A stretch of 64,000 bases of DNA from Anaerolentibacter hominis (GTDB lineage Bacteria; Bacillota; Clostridia; Lachnospirales; Lachnospiraceae): contig NZ_JAWDIX010000005.1 of assembly GCF_032380675.1 (NCBI RefSeq), positions 62,001 to 126,000 on the forward strand. Direction: 5' to 3'. Positions 17,462 through 26,770 of the stretch are shown here, one piece after another; the first letter of the stretch is position 1, and the number at the start of each line of letters is the position of its first letter. The translations under genes were made by a program, and so were the position numbers. The notes beneath the pieces are model-generated. The model worked only from the letters and a program-made list of their open reading frames with translations, was not told the origin of the DNA and did not search any database.

Positions 17462-17493
17462 AATAGGCAGTAAATTCTAAGGAGGATGTTGTT

Positions 17494-18759
17494 ATGGGAA
17501 TGACAATGACACAAAAAATCCTGGCAGCCCATGCAGGGCTTGATAAAGTGGAAGCAGGACAGCTGATCGAGGCTTCCCTGGACCTGGTTCTGGGCAATGA
17601 TATCACTTCCCCTGTCGCGATTCATGAGATGGAAAAGATGTCGAAACAGGAAGTGTTTGATAAGGATAAAATCGCGCTTGTACTGGACCATTTTGTTCCG
17701 AACAAGGATATTAAGTCCGCAGAGCACTGTAAATGTGTGCGTGAGTTTTCAAAGAAATATGATATTACAAATTTCTTTGATGTAGGTGAGATGGGAATCG
17801 AACATGCCCTTCTTCCGGAAAAAGGCCTGGTCGTTGCCGGTGACGCAGTTATCGGCGCGGATTCCCATACTTGTACCTATGGCGCGCTGGGAGCTTTCTC
17901 CACAGGCGTGGGAAGTACGGATATGGCAGCCGGTATGGCGACAGGCAAGGCCTGGTTTAAGGTGCCGAGCGCAATTAAGTTTGAACTGACCGGCAGACCG
18001 TCCAGATGGGTGAGCGGCAAGGACGTGATCCTGCATATCATTGGCATGGTCGGCGTGGACGGCGTTCTGTATAAATCCATGGAATTTGTGGGGGATGGAA
18101 TTGCCAATCTCTCTATGGACGACCGGTTCACAATTGCCAATATGGCGATAGAGGCCGGCGCGAAGAACGGCATCTTCCCTGTAGATGAGGCAGCGGAAGA
18201 CTATATGAAGGAACACTCCAAAAAACCGTATAAGATTTATGAGGCAGATGCAGATGCGGTTTATGATGAGACTTATGTGATCAATTTATCAGAATTGAAG
18301 CCTACCATTGCATTCCCTCACCTTCCGGAGAATACAAAGACGATAGATGAGTGCGGCGATGTGGCTATTGATCAGGCGGTTATCGGCTCCTGTACCAATG
18401 GCCGGCTGGAGGATCTGAGAATAGCGGCAGAGGTATTGAAGGGAAGAAAGGTGGCAAAGGGCATCCGTGCTATTGTAATCCCGGCCACCCAGAAGATTTA
18501 TCTGGATGCCATGAAGGAAGGACTTCTTGAGATATTTATCAAGGCCGGCTGTGTGGTAAGCACTCCGACCTGCGGTCCCTGCCTTGGAGGTTATATGGGT
18601 ATCCTGGCTGAGGGGGAGAGATGCATCTCTACCACAAACCGGAACTTTGTAGGACGTATGGGACATGTGAAATCTGAAGTATATCTGGCGAGCCCGGCAG
18701 TGGCGGCGGCCAGTGCGGTAACCGGTAAAATTTCCAGTCCGGAAGAACTGGGACTGTAG
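17494..18759 (+). CDS. leuC: 3-isopropylmalate dehydratase large subunit
   Basis: With LeuD, isomerises 2-isopropylmalate to 3-isopropylmalate in leucine synthesis. The 421 residues match the shorter clostridial/archaeal-type large subunit. The three cysteines that hold the [4Fe-4S] cluster are visible in VIGSCTNGR and TPTCGPCLGG, and the active-site stretch GADSHTCTYGALGAF is intact. AAGGAGG lies eight bases before the ATG. leuD follows 15 bases downstream. It is divergent from a LysR regulator that probably controls it. Confidence 0.95.
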   Translation: MGMTMTQKILAAHAGLDKVEAGQLIEASLDLVLGNDITSPVAIHEMEKMSKQEVFDKDKIALVLDHFVPNKDIKSAEHCKCVREFSKKYDITNFFDVGEMGIEHALLPEKGLVVAGDAVIGADSHTCTYGALGAFSTGVGSTDMAAGMATGKAWFKVPSAIKFELTGRPSRWVSGKDVILHIIGMVGVDGVLYKSMEFVGDGIANLSMDDRFTIANMAIEAGAKNGIFPVDEAAEDYMKEHSKKPYKIYEADADAVYDETYVINLSELKPTIAFPHLPENTKTIDECGDVAIDQAVIGSCTNGRLEDLRIAAEVLKGRKVAKGIRAIVIPATQKIYLDAMKEGLLEIFIKAGCVVSTPTCGPCLGGYMGILAEGERCISTTNRNFVGRMGHVKSEVYLASPAVAAASAVTGKISSPEELGL

Positions 18760-18774
18760 GGAGGTAGAAGAAAG

Positions 18775-19263
18775 ATGAAGGCATCAGGAACAGTATTTAA
18801 ATATGGTGATAATGTGGATACGGATGTAATTATACCAGCCAGATATCTGAATTCATCCGACCCTGCCGAACTGGCTACCCACTGTATGGAGGATATTGAT
18901 AAAGATTTTGTAAGGAAGGTTAAAAAGGGGGATCTTGTGGTGGCGAATAAGAATTTCGGCTGCGGCTCCTCGAGAGAACATGCTCCGATCGCGCTGAAAG
19001 CGGCTGGGGTCAGCTGCGTGATTGCAGAGACATTCGCCAGGATCTTCTACCGGAATTCCATTAACATTGGTCTGCCTATAATTGAATGTCCGGAGGCAGC
19101 AAAGGGAATTGAAGCAGGGGACCAGGTGGATGTGGATTTTGACAGCGGAATGATCTATAACCGGACAAAAGGAACAGAATTCAAGGGTCAGGCTTTCCCG
19201 CCGTTCATGCAGAAGATTATCGCCGCAGAGGGTTTAATTAACTACATTAATCAGCAAAACTAA
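18775..19263 (+). CDS. leuD: 3-isopropylmalate dehydratase small subunit
   Basis: Small subunit partner of LeuC, 162 residues, the length of the compact clostridial form. It carries the swivel-domain motifs NVDTDVIIPARYL at the N-terminus and FGCGSSREHAPIAL near residue 62, which binds the substrate. GGGAGG precedes the start. A separate promoter begins 30 bases after its stop, so the leuCD transcript may end or be re-initiated there even though no clear terminator separates them. Confidence 0.95.
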   Translation: MKASGTVFKYGDNVDTDVIIPARYLNSSDPAELATHCMEDIDKDFVRKVKKGDLVVANKNFGCGSSREHAPIALKAAGVSCVIAETFARIFYRNSINIGLPIIECPEAAKGIEAGDQVDVDFDSGMIYNRTKGTEFKGQAFPPFMQKIIAAEGLINYINQQN

Positions 19264-19293
19264 TTGAATAGGGCTCTTTTGGCTGGCATACAC

Positions 19294-19322
19294 TTGACAC
19301 AGTTTGCCGATTCACATAAACT
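19294..19322 (+). promoter_or_regulatory. Sigma-A promoter of the alanine/sodium symporter gene
   Basis: TTGACA at 19294-19299 and TAAACT at 19317-19322 are spaced by 17 bp. The transcript would begin near 19329, just before a strong hairpin and about 60 bases before the start codon. Confidence 0.7.
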
Positions 19323-19335
19323 TTTATCTATACAG

Positions 19336-19366
19336 GAGCAGCCGCATATGGAATATGCAGCTGCTC
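19336..19366 (+). promoter_or_regulatory. Stem-loop in the symporter 5' leader
   Basis: Arms 19336-19342/19360-19366 and 19344-19349/19353-19358 form a 13-bp helix with one C-A mismatch and a three-base loop. No T-run follows, so it is not an intrinsic terminator. It begins about seven bases from the predicted transcription start and ends 24 bases before the ATG, a position suited to mRNA stabilisation or binding of a regulator. Confidence 0.6.
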
Positions 19367-19390
19367 GAAAAATACGAGGGGGATAAAACG

Positions 19391-20809
19391 ATGTTTTGTG
19401 TGGTCGACTCGATCAAGACGGTCAACGATGCGGTCAACAATTTCGTGTGGGGACCGGTTATGCTGGCAATCTTTCTGCTGGTTGGGCTGATGCTCACACT
19501 GAGGACCGGGATATTTCAGGTAACAAAGATCAAGCTGTGGTTTCAATCTACCATACTGGCCTGTATACGTAAGAAGAGTGTGAGGAAGACAGAAGATGAG
19601 CATGCTATTTCCCAGTTTCAGTCTCTCTGCACGGCTCTGGCGGCAACCATTGGGACAGGAAATATAGCTGGAGTAGCGACTGCCATCGTAACGGGCGGTC
19701 CGGGCGCTGTGTTCTGGATGTGGCTTTCTGCTTTTCTGGGTATGATGACCAGTTTTGCGGAAAACACCCTGGGTATCCGCTACCGCTATAAAGACAAGAA
19801 CGGCCATTGGGTCGGCGGCGCGATGATTTATATGGAGCGGGGGCTTGGATGGAAATGGCTGGCTGTTATTTTCTCCGTATTCTGTGCTCTGGCATCCTTT
19901 GGGATCGGCAATATGACCCAGGCTAATTCCATTGCGGACGGACTTGACAATTCCTTTGGAATTCCGCCCTACATAACCGGTATCGTACTTATGATTTTTA
20001 TTTCCCTGGTGGTTGTAGGGGGGATCAAACGGATCGCGTCGGTGACAGAAAAGCTGGTGCCTTTTATGGCTATCACATATCTGATCGGCGCGCTGGTGAT
20101 CATCGGCATGAATATCAGCCATGTACCGGAGGCATTTGCCACAATCTTTCGCGAGGCATTTCAGCTGAAAGCCGCAGGCGGCGGAGTATTAGGGTACGGA
20201 ATTGCACTGGCCATGAAACAGGGAATCGCCCGAGGCGTATTTTCCAATGAGGCGGGTCTGGGATCTTCGGTTATGGTTAACTCCGCATCCGATGTAAAGG
20301 AACCGGTGGTACAGGGCATGTGGGGAATTTTTGCGGTATTTACCGATACTATTGTTGTCTGTACGATCACGGCGCTGACGATTCTTACCACGAATATCTA
20401 TAATCAGGAGACCTATTTAAAGGCAATCGAAGCCGGACAGGATGTGGTGAGCGGAGCTGCTCTTACCAGCCAGTCTTTTGCCAGCACGATTCCGTTTGGA
20501 GATAAATTTGTGGCGATTGCCATCGTGCTGTTTGCTTTCTCCACGATTCTTGGATGGTCGTACTATGGGGAACGTGCCATCGCCTATCTGTTTGGCGGGA
20601 AGGCGATTCTGATTTATAAGATTGCCTTTATCGGTATGATTTTTGTGGGCTGTATCTCGTCGCTGGATCTGGTCTGGAAGATTTCCGATACGTTTAACGG
20701 CCTGATGGCTGTGCCCAATCTTCTGGCCGTTGCACTGCTCTCAGGAGAGGTGGTTAAGCTGACCAGAGATTACCTGAAACGGCGCAGGGAAGGCAGCCTG
20801 GAAGAATAG
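19391..20809 (+). CDS. Alanine/glycine:sodium symporter, AGCS family
   Basis: A 472-residue inner-membrane secondary transporter with about ten to eleven hydrophobic segments. Family hallmarks are visible: NNFVWGPVMLAIFLLVGLML at the N-terminus, LAATIGTGNIAGVATAI near residue 85, GGPGAVFWMWLSAFLGM, and GIARGVFSNEAGLGS near 285. It imports alanine or glycine with Na+. ATG 19391 is preceded by GAGGGGGAT; the in-frame upstream start at 19304 would place the promoter -10 inside the gene. It sits between leuD and leuB with its own promoter, which breaks the leuCDB order. Confidence 0.9.
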   Translation: MFCVVDSIKTVNDAVNNFVWGPVMLAIFLLVGLMLTLRTGIFQVTKIKLWFQSTILACIRKKSVRKTEDEHAISQFQSLCTALAATIGTGNIAGVATAIVTGGPGAVFWMWLSAFLGMMTSFAENTLGIRYRYKDKNGHWVGGAMIYMERGLGWKWLAVIFSVFCALASFGIGNMTQANSIADGLDNSFGIPPYITGIVLMIFISLVVVGGIKRIASVTEKLVPFMAITYLIGALVIIGMNISHVPEAFATIFREAFQLKAAGGGVLGYGIALAMKQGIARGVFSNEAGLGSSVMVNSASDVKEPVVQGMWGIFAVFTDTIVVCTITALTILTTNIYNQETYLKAIEAGQDVVSGAALTSQSFASTIPFGDKFVAIAIVLFAFSTILGWSYYGERAIAYLFGGKAILIYKIAFIGMIFVGCISSLDLVWKISDTFNGLMAVPNLLAVALLSGEVVKLTRDYLKRRREGSLEE

Positions 20810-20828
20810 GACAGGTCGGGCAGCGTAC

Positions 20829-20857
20829 TTGACAGTGTATAATTATTCGTTTATAAT
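20829..20857 (+). promoter_or_regulatory. Perfect consensus sigma-A promoter of the leuB-ilvD-ilvB-serC-serA-dapL run
   Basis: TTGACA (20829-20834) and TATAAT (20852-20857) match the consensus at all twelve positions with a 17-bp spacer. Transcription should start near 20864, giving a leader of about 125 bases with two hairpins. It is the strongest promoter by sequence in the window. Confidence 0.88.
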
Positions 20858-20884
20858 TGTCGATAATTCGTGTAGTATTTTATG

Positions 20885-20963
20885 AGCCCTGAGTAGTACG
20901 TACTACTTGGGGCTTTGCTGGTATATAGAAAGATTTTAAGGGCTCCCCGGAATGAGCCGGGGA
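20885..20963 (+). promoter_or_regulatory. Two-hairpin leader upstream of leuB
   Basis: Hairpin 1 pairs 20885-20898 with 20901-20914 (14 pairs including two G-U, around a CG centre). Hairpin 2 pairs 20944-20950 with 20957-20963 (7 pairs, loop AATGAG) and ends 10 bases before AAAGGAGG. Neither is followed by a T-run. No T-box sequence and no leucine-rich leader peptide are present, so the mechanism is unclear. Confidence 0.55.
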
Positions 20964-20989
20964 CTATCAGATAAAGGAGGATAAGGATT

Positions 20990-22072
20990 ATGGAATTTCA
21001 GATAGCGGTGATTCCGGGAGACGGAATCGGACCGGAGATTGTCAGAGAAGCACAGAAAGTGCTGAATAAAGTAGGAGATAGATACGGACATACCTTTCAT
21101 TATACGGAAGTGCTGTTAGGCGGTGCATCCATTGATGTGCACGGTGTACCGCTCACCGATGAGGCAATTGAGACAGCGAAGAAAAGTGATTCTGTTCTCA
21201 TGGGTTCCATCGGAGGGAATACGACTACTTCTCCCTGGTATAAACTTCCGCCGGAGAAAAGACCGGAGGCTGGGCTTTTAAAAATCCGCAAGGCTTTGAA
21301 CCTCTTTGCCAATTTAAGACCTGCGGTTCTATATGATGAGTTAAAGGGGGCCTGCCCGTTAAAGGATGAGATTATCGGGGACGGCTTCGATATGCTGATT
21401 ATGCGGGAACTGACCGGAGGCCTGTATTTCGGGGAACGAAAGACCGTGGAGGAAAATGGTGTGATGAAGGCGTATGACACACTGACCTATGATGAAAACG
21501 AAATCCGCAGGATCGCGAAGCGGGGCTTTGATATTGCTATGAAGAGACGGAAAAATGTAATCAGTGTGGATAAGGCCAATGTGCTGGACTCCTCCAGGCT
21601 CTGGAGAAAGGTTGTGGAGGAAGTGGCAGCGGATTATCCGGAAGTAACGCTGACCCATATGCTGGTGGACAACTGCGCGATGCAGCTGGTAAAAGATCCG
21701 GGGCAGTTCGATGTTATATTGACGGAGAATATGTTTGGTGATATTTTATCAGATGAGGCCAGTATGGTGACCGGTTCTATCGGGATGCTGGCAAGCGCCA
21801 GTTTAAATGATACGAAATTCGGCCTGTACGAGCCGAGCCACGGCTCCGCTCCGGACATTGCGGGCCAGGATATTGCAAACCCGATCGCAACCATACTCTC
21901 AGCTGCCATGATGCTTCGCTATTCTCTGGATCTGGACAAAGAAGCGGATGCGGTGGAGGATGCGGTGAAGAAAGCGTTAAAGGACGGATACCGTACCATT
22001 GATATCATGTCGGAGGGCAAGGTTCAGGTGGGAACCAGCCGTATGGGCGATATTATTGTCGGCAGCATTTAA
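20990..22072 (+). CDS. leuB: 3-isopropylmalate dehydrogenase
   Basis: Oxidative decarboxylation of 3-isopropylmalate with NAD+ to the leucine precursor ketoacid; 360 residues, normal length. It opens with IAVIPGDGIGPEIV, has the substrate-binding MRELTGGLYFGERKT near residue 135, and the Mg-binding DNCAMQL and DILSDEASMV segments. The adenine-binding loop EPSHGSAPDIAGQDIANP carries the Asp typical of NAD preference. AAAGGAGG precedes the start. It is the first gene of a long co-oriented run to dapL with no internal terminator that I can see. Confidence 0.95.
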   Translation: MEFQIAVIPGDGIGPEIVREAQKVLNKVGDRYGHTFHYTEVLLGGASIDVHGVPLTDEAIETAKKSDSVLMGSIGGNTTTSPWYKLPPEKRPEAGLLKIRKALNLFANLRPAVLYDELKGACPLKDEIIGDGFDMLIMRELTGGLYFGERKTVEENGVMKAYDTLTYDENEIRRIAKRGFDIAMKRRKNVISVDKANVLDSSRLWRKVVEEVAADYPEVTLTHMLVDNCAMQLVKDPGQFDVILTENMFGDILSDEASMVTGSIGMLASASLNDTKFGLYEPSHGSAPDIAGQDIANPIATILSAAMMLRYSLDLDKEADAVEDAVKKALKDGYRTIDIMSEGKVQVGTSRMGDIIVGSI

Positions 22073-22179
22073 GCGGAATTTATTTAGACTCCCGGAGTTT
22101 GGGAGGATATCTAATAGATATTATAGAAACAAATACACTGCGGATAACGTTATGGGATTGATGGAAAGAAGGAATAAGG

Positions 22180-23847
22180 ATGAGAAGTGATTCAGTTAAA
22201 AAAGGGATGCAGCAGGCGCCGCACCGGTCACTGTTCAATGCATTGGGAATGACACAGGAAGAACTGGACAGACCGCTTGTAGGTATTGTAAGTTCTTATA
22301 ATGAGATTGTGCCGGGACATATGAACCTGGATAAAATCGTGGAAGCGGTAAAAATGGGAGTTGCCATGGCAGGTGGAACTCCGATTGTGTTCCCGGCGAT
22401 TGCGGTATGTGACGGAATCGCTATGGGCCATATCGGTATGAAATATTCTCTGGTTACCAGGGATCTGATTGCAGATTCCACAGAAGCTATGGCTATGGCC
22501 CATGCCTTCGATGCCCTGGTTATGGTGCCGAACTGCGACAAGAATGTGCCCGGCCTTCTGATGGCGGCGGCCCGCATCAATGTACCCACAATATTTGTCA
22601 GCGGCGGCCCTATGTTAGCCGGACGTGTACACGGACAGAAGAGAAGTCTTTCCAGCATGTTTGAGGCGGTTGGCTCTTATGCTGCGGGCACGATGACGGA
22701 GGAAGATGTAACCGAATTCGAGCAGAAGGTATGTCCGACCTGCGGGTCCTGTTCCGGCATGTATACCGCAAACAGCATGAACTGCCTGACGGAAGTGCTG
22801 GGTATGGGACTTCCTGGAAACGGCACAATCCCGGCAGTTTACTCTGAGAGAATTAAACTTGCCAAGCATGCGGGCATGCAGGTGATGGAGCTGCTGAAAA
22901 AGGATATCAGACCAAGAGATATCATGACCGAGAAAGCGTTCTTCAACGCCCTGACCGTGGATATGGCGCTGGGCTGCTCCACCAACTCTATGCTTCATCT
23001 CCCCGCTATTGCCCATGAGGCAGGGGTGGACCTGAACGTGGAGATTGCCAATGAGATGAGCGCAAGGACGCCGAATCTGTGTCATCTGGCGCCGGCCGGT
23101 CCTACGTATATGGAAGATTTGAATGAAGCAGGCGGCGTTTACGCCGTTATGAATGAGCTGACGAAAAAAGATCTGCTCTATACAGATCTGATCACGGTGA
23201 CCGGCAGGACGGTGAAGGAAAATATAAGCGGCTGTGAGAATAAGAATCCGGAAGTGATCCGTCCGATAGACAATCCGTACAGTGTAACCGGCGGAATCGC
23301 CGTATTAAAGGGCAATCTGGCTCCGGATTCCTGCGTGGTGAAACGGTCTGCGGTAGCGCCGGAGATGATGAAGCACGAGGGCCCGGCCCGGGTGTTTGAC
23401 TGTGAGGAAGACGCCATTGACGCCATCAAGGGCGGTAAGATTGTGGAAGGCGATGTTGTCGTGATCCGGTATGAAGGCCCGAAAGGCGGCCCTGGTATGA
23501 GAGAAATGTTAAATCCTACCTCCGCGATTATGGGAATGGGCCTTGGATCTACCGTGGCACTGATTACGGACGGACGTTTTTCCGGCGCAAGCCGCGGAGC
23601 GGCCATCGGACATGTCTCACCGGAAGCGGCGGTGGGCGGACCGATTGCACTGGTTGAAGAAGGGGATATCATTCAGATCGACATCCCGTCCAATGGGATC
23701 AACGTGCTGGTTTCTGATGAAGAACTTGCGGCCAGAAAGGCAAAATGGCAGCCGAGAGAACCGAAGATAACCACCGGTTATCTGGCGCGTTATGCATCTA
23801 TGGTTACCTCCGGGAACAGAGGAGCTATTCTGGAGATTAAAAAGTAA
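22180..23847 (+). CDS. ilvD: Dihydroxyacid dehydratase
   Basis: Dehydrates 2,3-dihydroxyacids to the 2-ketoacids of valine and isoleucine synthesis, using an iron-sulfur cluster; 555 residues. Cluster and metal ligands are visible in VPNCDKNVPG (near residue 120) and CPTCGSCSGMYTANSMNCL (near 190). The TDGRFSG active-site stretch lies near 470. The start follows AAGAAGGAATAAGG. Located between leuB and ilvB, it supplies both the isoleucine/valine and leucine branches. Confidence 0.95.
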   Translation: MRSDSVKKGMQQAPHRSLFNALGMTQEELDRPLVGIVSSYNEIVPGHMNLDKIVEAVKMGVAMAGGTPIVFPAIAVCDGIAMGHIGMKYSLVTRDLIADSTEAMAMAHAFDALVMVPNCDKNVPGLLMAAARINVPTIFVSGGPMLAGRVHGQKRSLSSMFEAVGSYAAGTMTEEDVTEFEQKVCPTCGSCSGMYTANSMNCLTEVLGMGLPGNGTIPAVYSERIKLAKHAGMQVMELLKKDIRPRDIMTEKAFFNALTVDMALGCSTNSMLHLPAIAHEAGVDLNVEIANEMSARTPNLCHLAPAGPTYMEDLNEAGGVYAVMNELTKKDLLYTDLITVTGRTVKENISGCENKNPEVIRPIDNPYSVTGGIAVLKGNLAPDSCVVKRSAVAPEMMKHEGPARVFDCEEDAIDAIKGGKIVEGDVVVIRYEGPKGGPGMREMLNPTSAIMGMGLGSTVALITDGRFSGASRGAAIGHVSPEAAVGGPIALVEEGDIIQIDIPSNGINVLVSDEELAARKAKWQPREPKITTGYLARYASMVTSGNRGAILEIKK

Positions 23848-23894
23848 CAGCAGATCGGAAGAACGTTTTTACAAGCTGAAGAGAGAGGTGCACA

Positions 23895-25574
23895 ATGCAG
23901 TTAACAGGTTCTGAAATTGTAGTTGAATGTTTAAAAGAGCAGGGCGTGGATACCGTTTTCGGCTATCCGGGCGGCTCTATTCTGAATATATATGATGCAT
24001 TGTATAAACATCAGAATGAAATCAGACATATTCTAACTTCCCACGAGCAGGGCGCAGCCCATGCGGCGGACGGATACGCCAGGGCGACCGGCAAAGTGGG
24101 AGTCTGCCTTGCAACCAGCGGACCGGGAGCCACTAATCTGGTAACCGGTATTGCAACGGCCTATATGGACTCTGTTCCGCTGATTGCGATTACGGCTAAT
24201 GTGGCGGTACCGCTTCTGGGAAAAGACACGTTCCAGGAAATTGATATTGCGGGAGTGACTCTTCCGATTACTAAGCACAATTTTATTGTCAAGAATGTGG
24301 ATGAGCTGGCAGGAGTGATCCGGAGAGCATTTCAGATCGCAAAGACCGGACGTCCGGGGCCTGTCCTGGTGGATATCACCAAGGATGTTACCGCGGCGGT
24401 AGGCGAATATACACCGGTGCTCCCCCAGCCGGTGCAGCGTATGACCAAGAAGATTACTGCGGAGGATATTGATACTGCGGTGGAGATGATCCGCAACAGC
24501 AAGAGGCCTTACATATTTGTGGGCGGCGGTGCGGTCATTTCCGGTGCGGACAAAGAGCTGAAAACCTTTGTAAAGAAGGTGGATGCGCCGGTTGCGGATT
24601 CCCTGATGGGAAAAGGAGCCTTTGACGGTACGGACCCGGCCTATACCGGGATGCTGGGAATGCATGGAACCAAGACTTCTAATCTGGGTGTGACGGATGC
24701 GGATCTGCTGATTACGATCGGGGCCAGATTCAGTGACCGGGTAACCGGCAATACGAAGAAGTTTGCTTACAAAGCCAAGGTACTCCAGATTGATGTGGAC
24801 CCGGCGGAGATTAATAAGAATATCATCACCAGCGCCAGCGTGATCGGAGATGTAAGAAGCGTGCTGGAGCTGATGAATACCAGGCTGGAACAGCAGAGCC
24901 ATCCGCAGTGGATGGAGAAGATTCAGATGCTGAAAGAAAAGTATCCTCTCCATTATAAAAAGACGAAATTATGCGGACCGGAGATTATAGAGAAAATTTA
25001 TGAGTTGACAAAAGGCGACGCAATTATTACAACTGAAGTAGGACAGCATCAAATGTGGGCTGCTCAGTTCTACCGGTATAAGAAACCAAGGACATTCCTC
25101 ACCTCCGGCGGCCTGGGGACAATGGGCTTCGGCCTGGGTGCGGCGATCGGCGCCAAGATCGGCCGCCCGGACAAGCTGGTGGTCAATATCGCAGGCGACG
25201 GCTGCCTGCGTATGAACCTGAACGAGCTTGCCACCGTATCCCGCAGTGAAGTCCCGGTCATCGAGGTGGTCGTGAATAATCATGTGCTGGGAATGGTGCG
25301 CCAGTGGCAGACCTTGTTCTATGGAAAGAGATATTCCAATACAATTTTGAATGACAAGGTTGATTTTGTGAAGGTTGCACAGGCTATGGGCGTGGATGCC
25401 GTGAGGGTGACCACGATTGAGGAATTCGAAACTGCATTTGAGAAAGCCGCGGAGTCGGGAAAGGCCATGCTGATCGACTGTCAGATTGACGAAGATGAGA
25501 AGGTCTGGCCGATGGTGGCGCCGGGTGGAGCTATTTCAGATGTATTTTCAGAGGAAGACTTAGAAGAGGATTAA
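23895..25574 (+). CDS. ilvB: Acetolactate synthase large (catalytic) subunit
   Basis: Thiamine-diphosphate enzyme that condenses two pyruvates, or pyruvate and 2-ketobutyrate; 559 residues. The catalytic Glu lies in SHEQGAAHAADGYARATG near residue 48. The TPP-binding motif spans GDGCLRMNLNELATV to VVVNNHVLGM near 440. Three domains (PYR, central, PP) are in the usual order. GAGAGAGGTG precedes the ATG. The regulatory subunit IlvN is encoded 10 kb upstream in a different transcription unit, so subunit balance must be set by two promoters. Confidence 0.94.
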   Translation: MQLTGSEIVVECLKEQGVDTVFGYPGGSILNIYDALYKHQNEIRHILTSHEQGAAHAADGYARATGKVGVCLATSGPGATNLVTGIATAYMDSVPLIAITANVAVPLLGKDTFQEIDIAGVTLPITKHNFIVKNVDELAGVIRRAFQIAKTGRPGPVLVDITKDVTAAVGEYTPVLPQPVQRMTKKITAEDIDTAVEMIRNSKRPYIFVGGGAVISGADKELKTFVKKVDAPVADSLMGKGAFDGTDPAYTGMLGMHGTKTSNLGVTDADLLITIGARFSDRVTGNTKKFAYKAKVLQIDVDPAEINKNIITSASVIGDVRSVLELMNTRLEQQSHPQWMEKIQMLKEKYPLHYKKTKLCGPEIIEKIYELTKGDAIITTEVGQHQMWAAQFYRYKKPRTFLTSGGLGTMGFGLGAAIGAKIGRPDKLVVNIAGDGCLRMNLNELATVSRSEVPVIEVVVNNHVLGMVRQWQTLFYGKRYSNTILNDKVDFVKVAQAMGVDAVRVTTIEEFETAFEKAAESGKAMLIDCQIDEDEKVWPMVAPGGAISDVFSEEDLEED

Positions 25575-25647
25575 AGTGTCGGAGGCAGATGCAGAGCATC
25601 CCGATGACAGTTGAATCAGAGATAAGAAAAATAGGAGGATGGTAAGA

Positions 25648-26730
25648 ATGGGAAGAGTGTACAATTTTTCAGCAGGTCCGGCAGTCCTTCCGGAAGAGGT
25701 ACTGAAGGAAGCAGCAGAAGAGATGCTGGATTACAAGGGAACAGGCATGTCAGTTATGGAGATGAGCCACCGTTCCAAAGCGTATCAGGCAATTATTGAC
25801 GAGGCGGAGAAGGACATCAGGGATCTGATGAATATTCCGGACAATTACAAGGTGCTGTTCTTACAGGGCGGGGCTTCTACCCAGTTTGCGATGATTCCGA
25901 TGAATCTGATGAAGAACGGTGTTGCGGATTATATTATTACCGGCCAGTGGGCTAAAAAGGCTTATCAGGAGGCTTCCAAGTTCGGCAAAGCGAATGCGGT
26001 TGCATCTTCTGCCGACAAGACCTTTTCGTATATTCCGGACTGTTCCGATCTGCCGATCTCAGAGGATGCAGACTATGTATACATCTGTGAGAACAATACG
26101 ATCTATGGTACGAAATACAAAAAACTGCCGAACACAAAGGGTAAAATCCTGGTTGCAGATGTTTCTTCCTGTTTCTTATCCGAGCCGGTTGACGTAACAA
26201 AATACGGAGTGATCTACGGCGGCGTACAGAAAAATATCGGCCCTGCGGGTACGGTAATTGTGATCATCCGTGAGGATCTGATCCGTGAGGATGTTCTTCC
26301 CGGTACTCCTACTATGTTGACTTATAAAACTCATTTGGATGCAGGCTCCATGTACAATACGCCTCCGACCTACGGCATCTATATCTGCGGCAAGGTATTC
26401 AAGTGGATTAAAGCCATGGGCGGCCTGGAAGAGATGAAGAAGAGAAATGAAGAGAAAGCTGCTGTTCTCTATGATTTCCTGGATTCCAGCGAACTGTTTA
26501 AGGGTACTGTTGTAAAAGAAGACCGTTCTATCATGAATGTTCCATTTGTGACCGGCGATGCCGATATGGACGCTAAGTTTGTAAAGGAGGCCGCTGCTGC
26601 CGGCTTTGTAAATCTGAAGGGACACAGAACGGTAGGCGGTATGAGAGCAAGTATCTACAACGCTATGCCGAAGGAAGGCGTTGAGAAGCTGGTTGCATTC
26701 ATGAAGAAATTTGAGGATGAGAATAAATAG
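25648..26730 (+). CDS. serC: Phosphoserine aminotransferase
   Basis: PLP enzyme that aminates 3-phosphohydroxypyruvate to phosphoserine; 360 residues. The N-terminal signature YNFSAGPAVLPEEVL and the PLP-lysine site GGVQKNIGPAG (about residue 195) are plain. ATG 25648 lies nine bases after AGGAGG, whereas the in-frame ATG at 25639 abuts it, so the shorter form is chosen. It is followed by serA, giving the first two steps of serine synthesis in reverse gene order. No serB-type phosphatase is seen in the window. Confidence 0.95.
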   Translation: MGRVYNFSAGPAVLPEEVLKEAAEEMLDYKGTGMSVMEMSHRSKAYQAIIDEAEKDIRDLMNIPDNYKVLFLQGGASTQFAMIPMNLMKNGVADYIITGQWAKKAYQEASKFGKANAVASSADKTFSYIPDCSDLPISEDADYVYICENNTIYGTKYKKLPNTKGKILVADVSSCFLSEPVDVTKYGVIYGGVQKNIGPAGTVIVIIREDLIREDVLPGTPTMLTYKTHLDAGSMYNTPPTYGIYICGKVFKWIKAMGGLEEMKKRNEEKAAVLYDFLDSSELFKGTVVKEDRSIMNVPFVTGDADMDAKFVKEAAAAGFVNLKGHRTVGGMRASIYNAMPKEGVEKLVAFMKKFEDENK

Positions 26731-26770
26731 GAGCTCAGAGGATCTGTGACGCTTCGGAATGGAGTAGGAA

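Noticed and set aside
20864..20990. T-box or leucine-rich leader peptide upstream of leuB
   Set aside because: No GGTACCGCG-type sequence, and the only small ORF (MSPE) contains no leucine.
24033..24953. A 306-residue minus-strand ORF inside ilvB
   Set aside because: It is the antisense shadow of a clearly coding, motif-rich gene and is rich in His and Arg with no recognisable domain.
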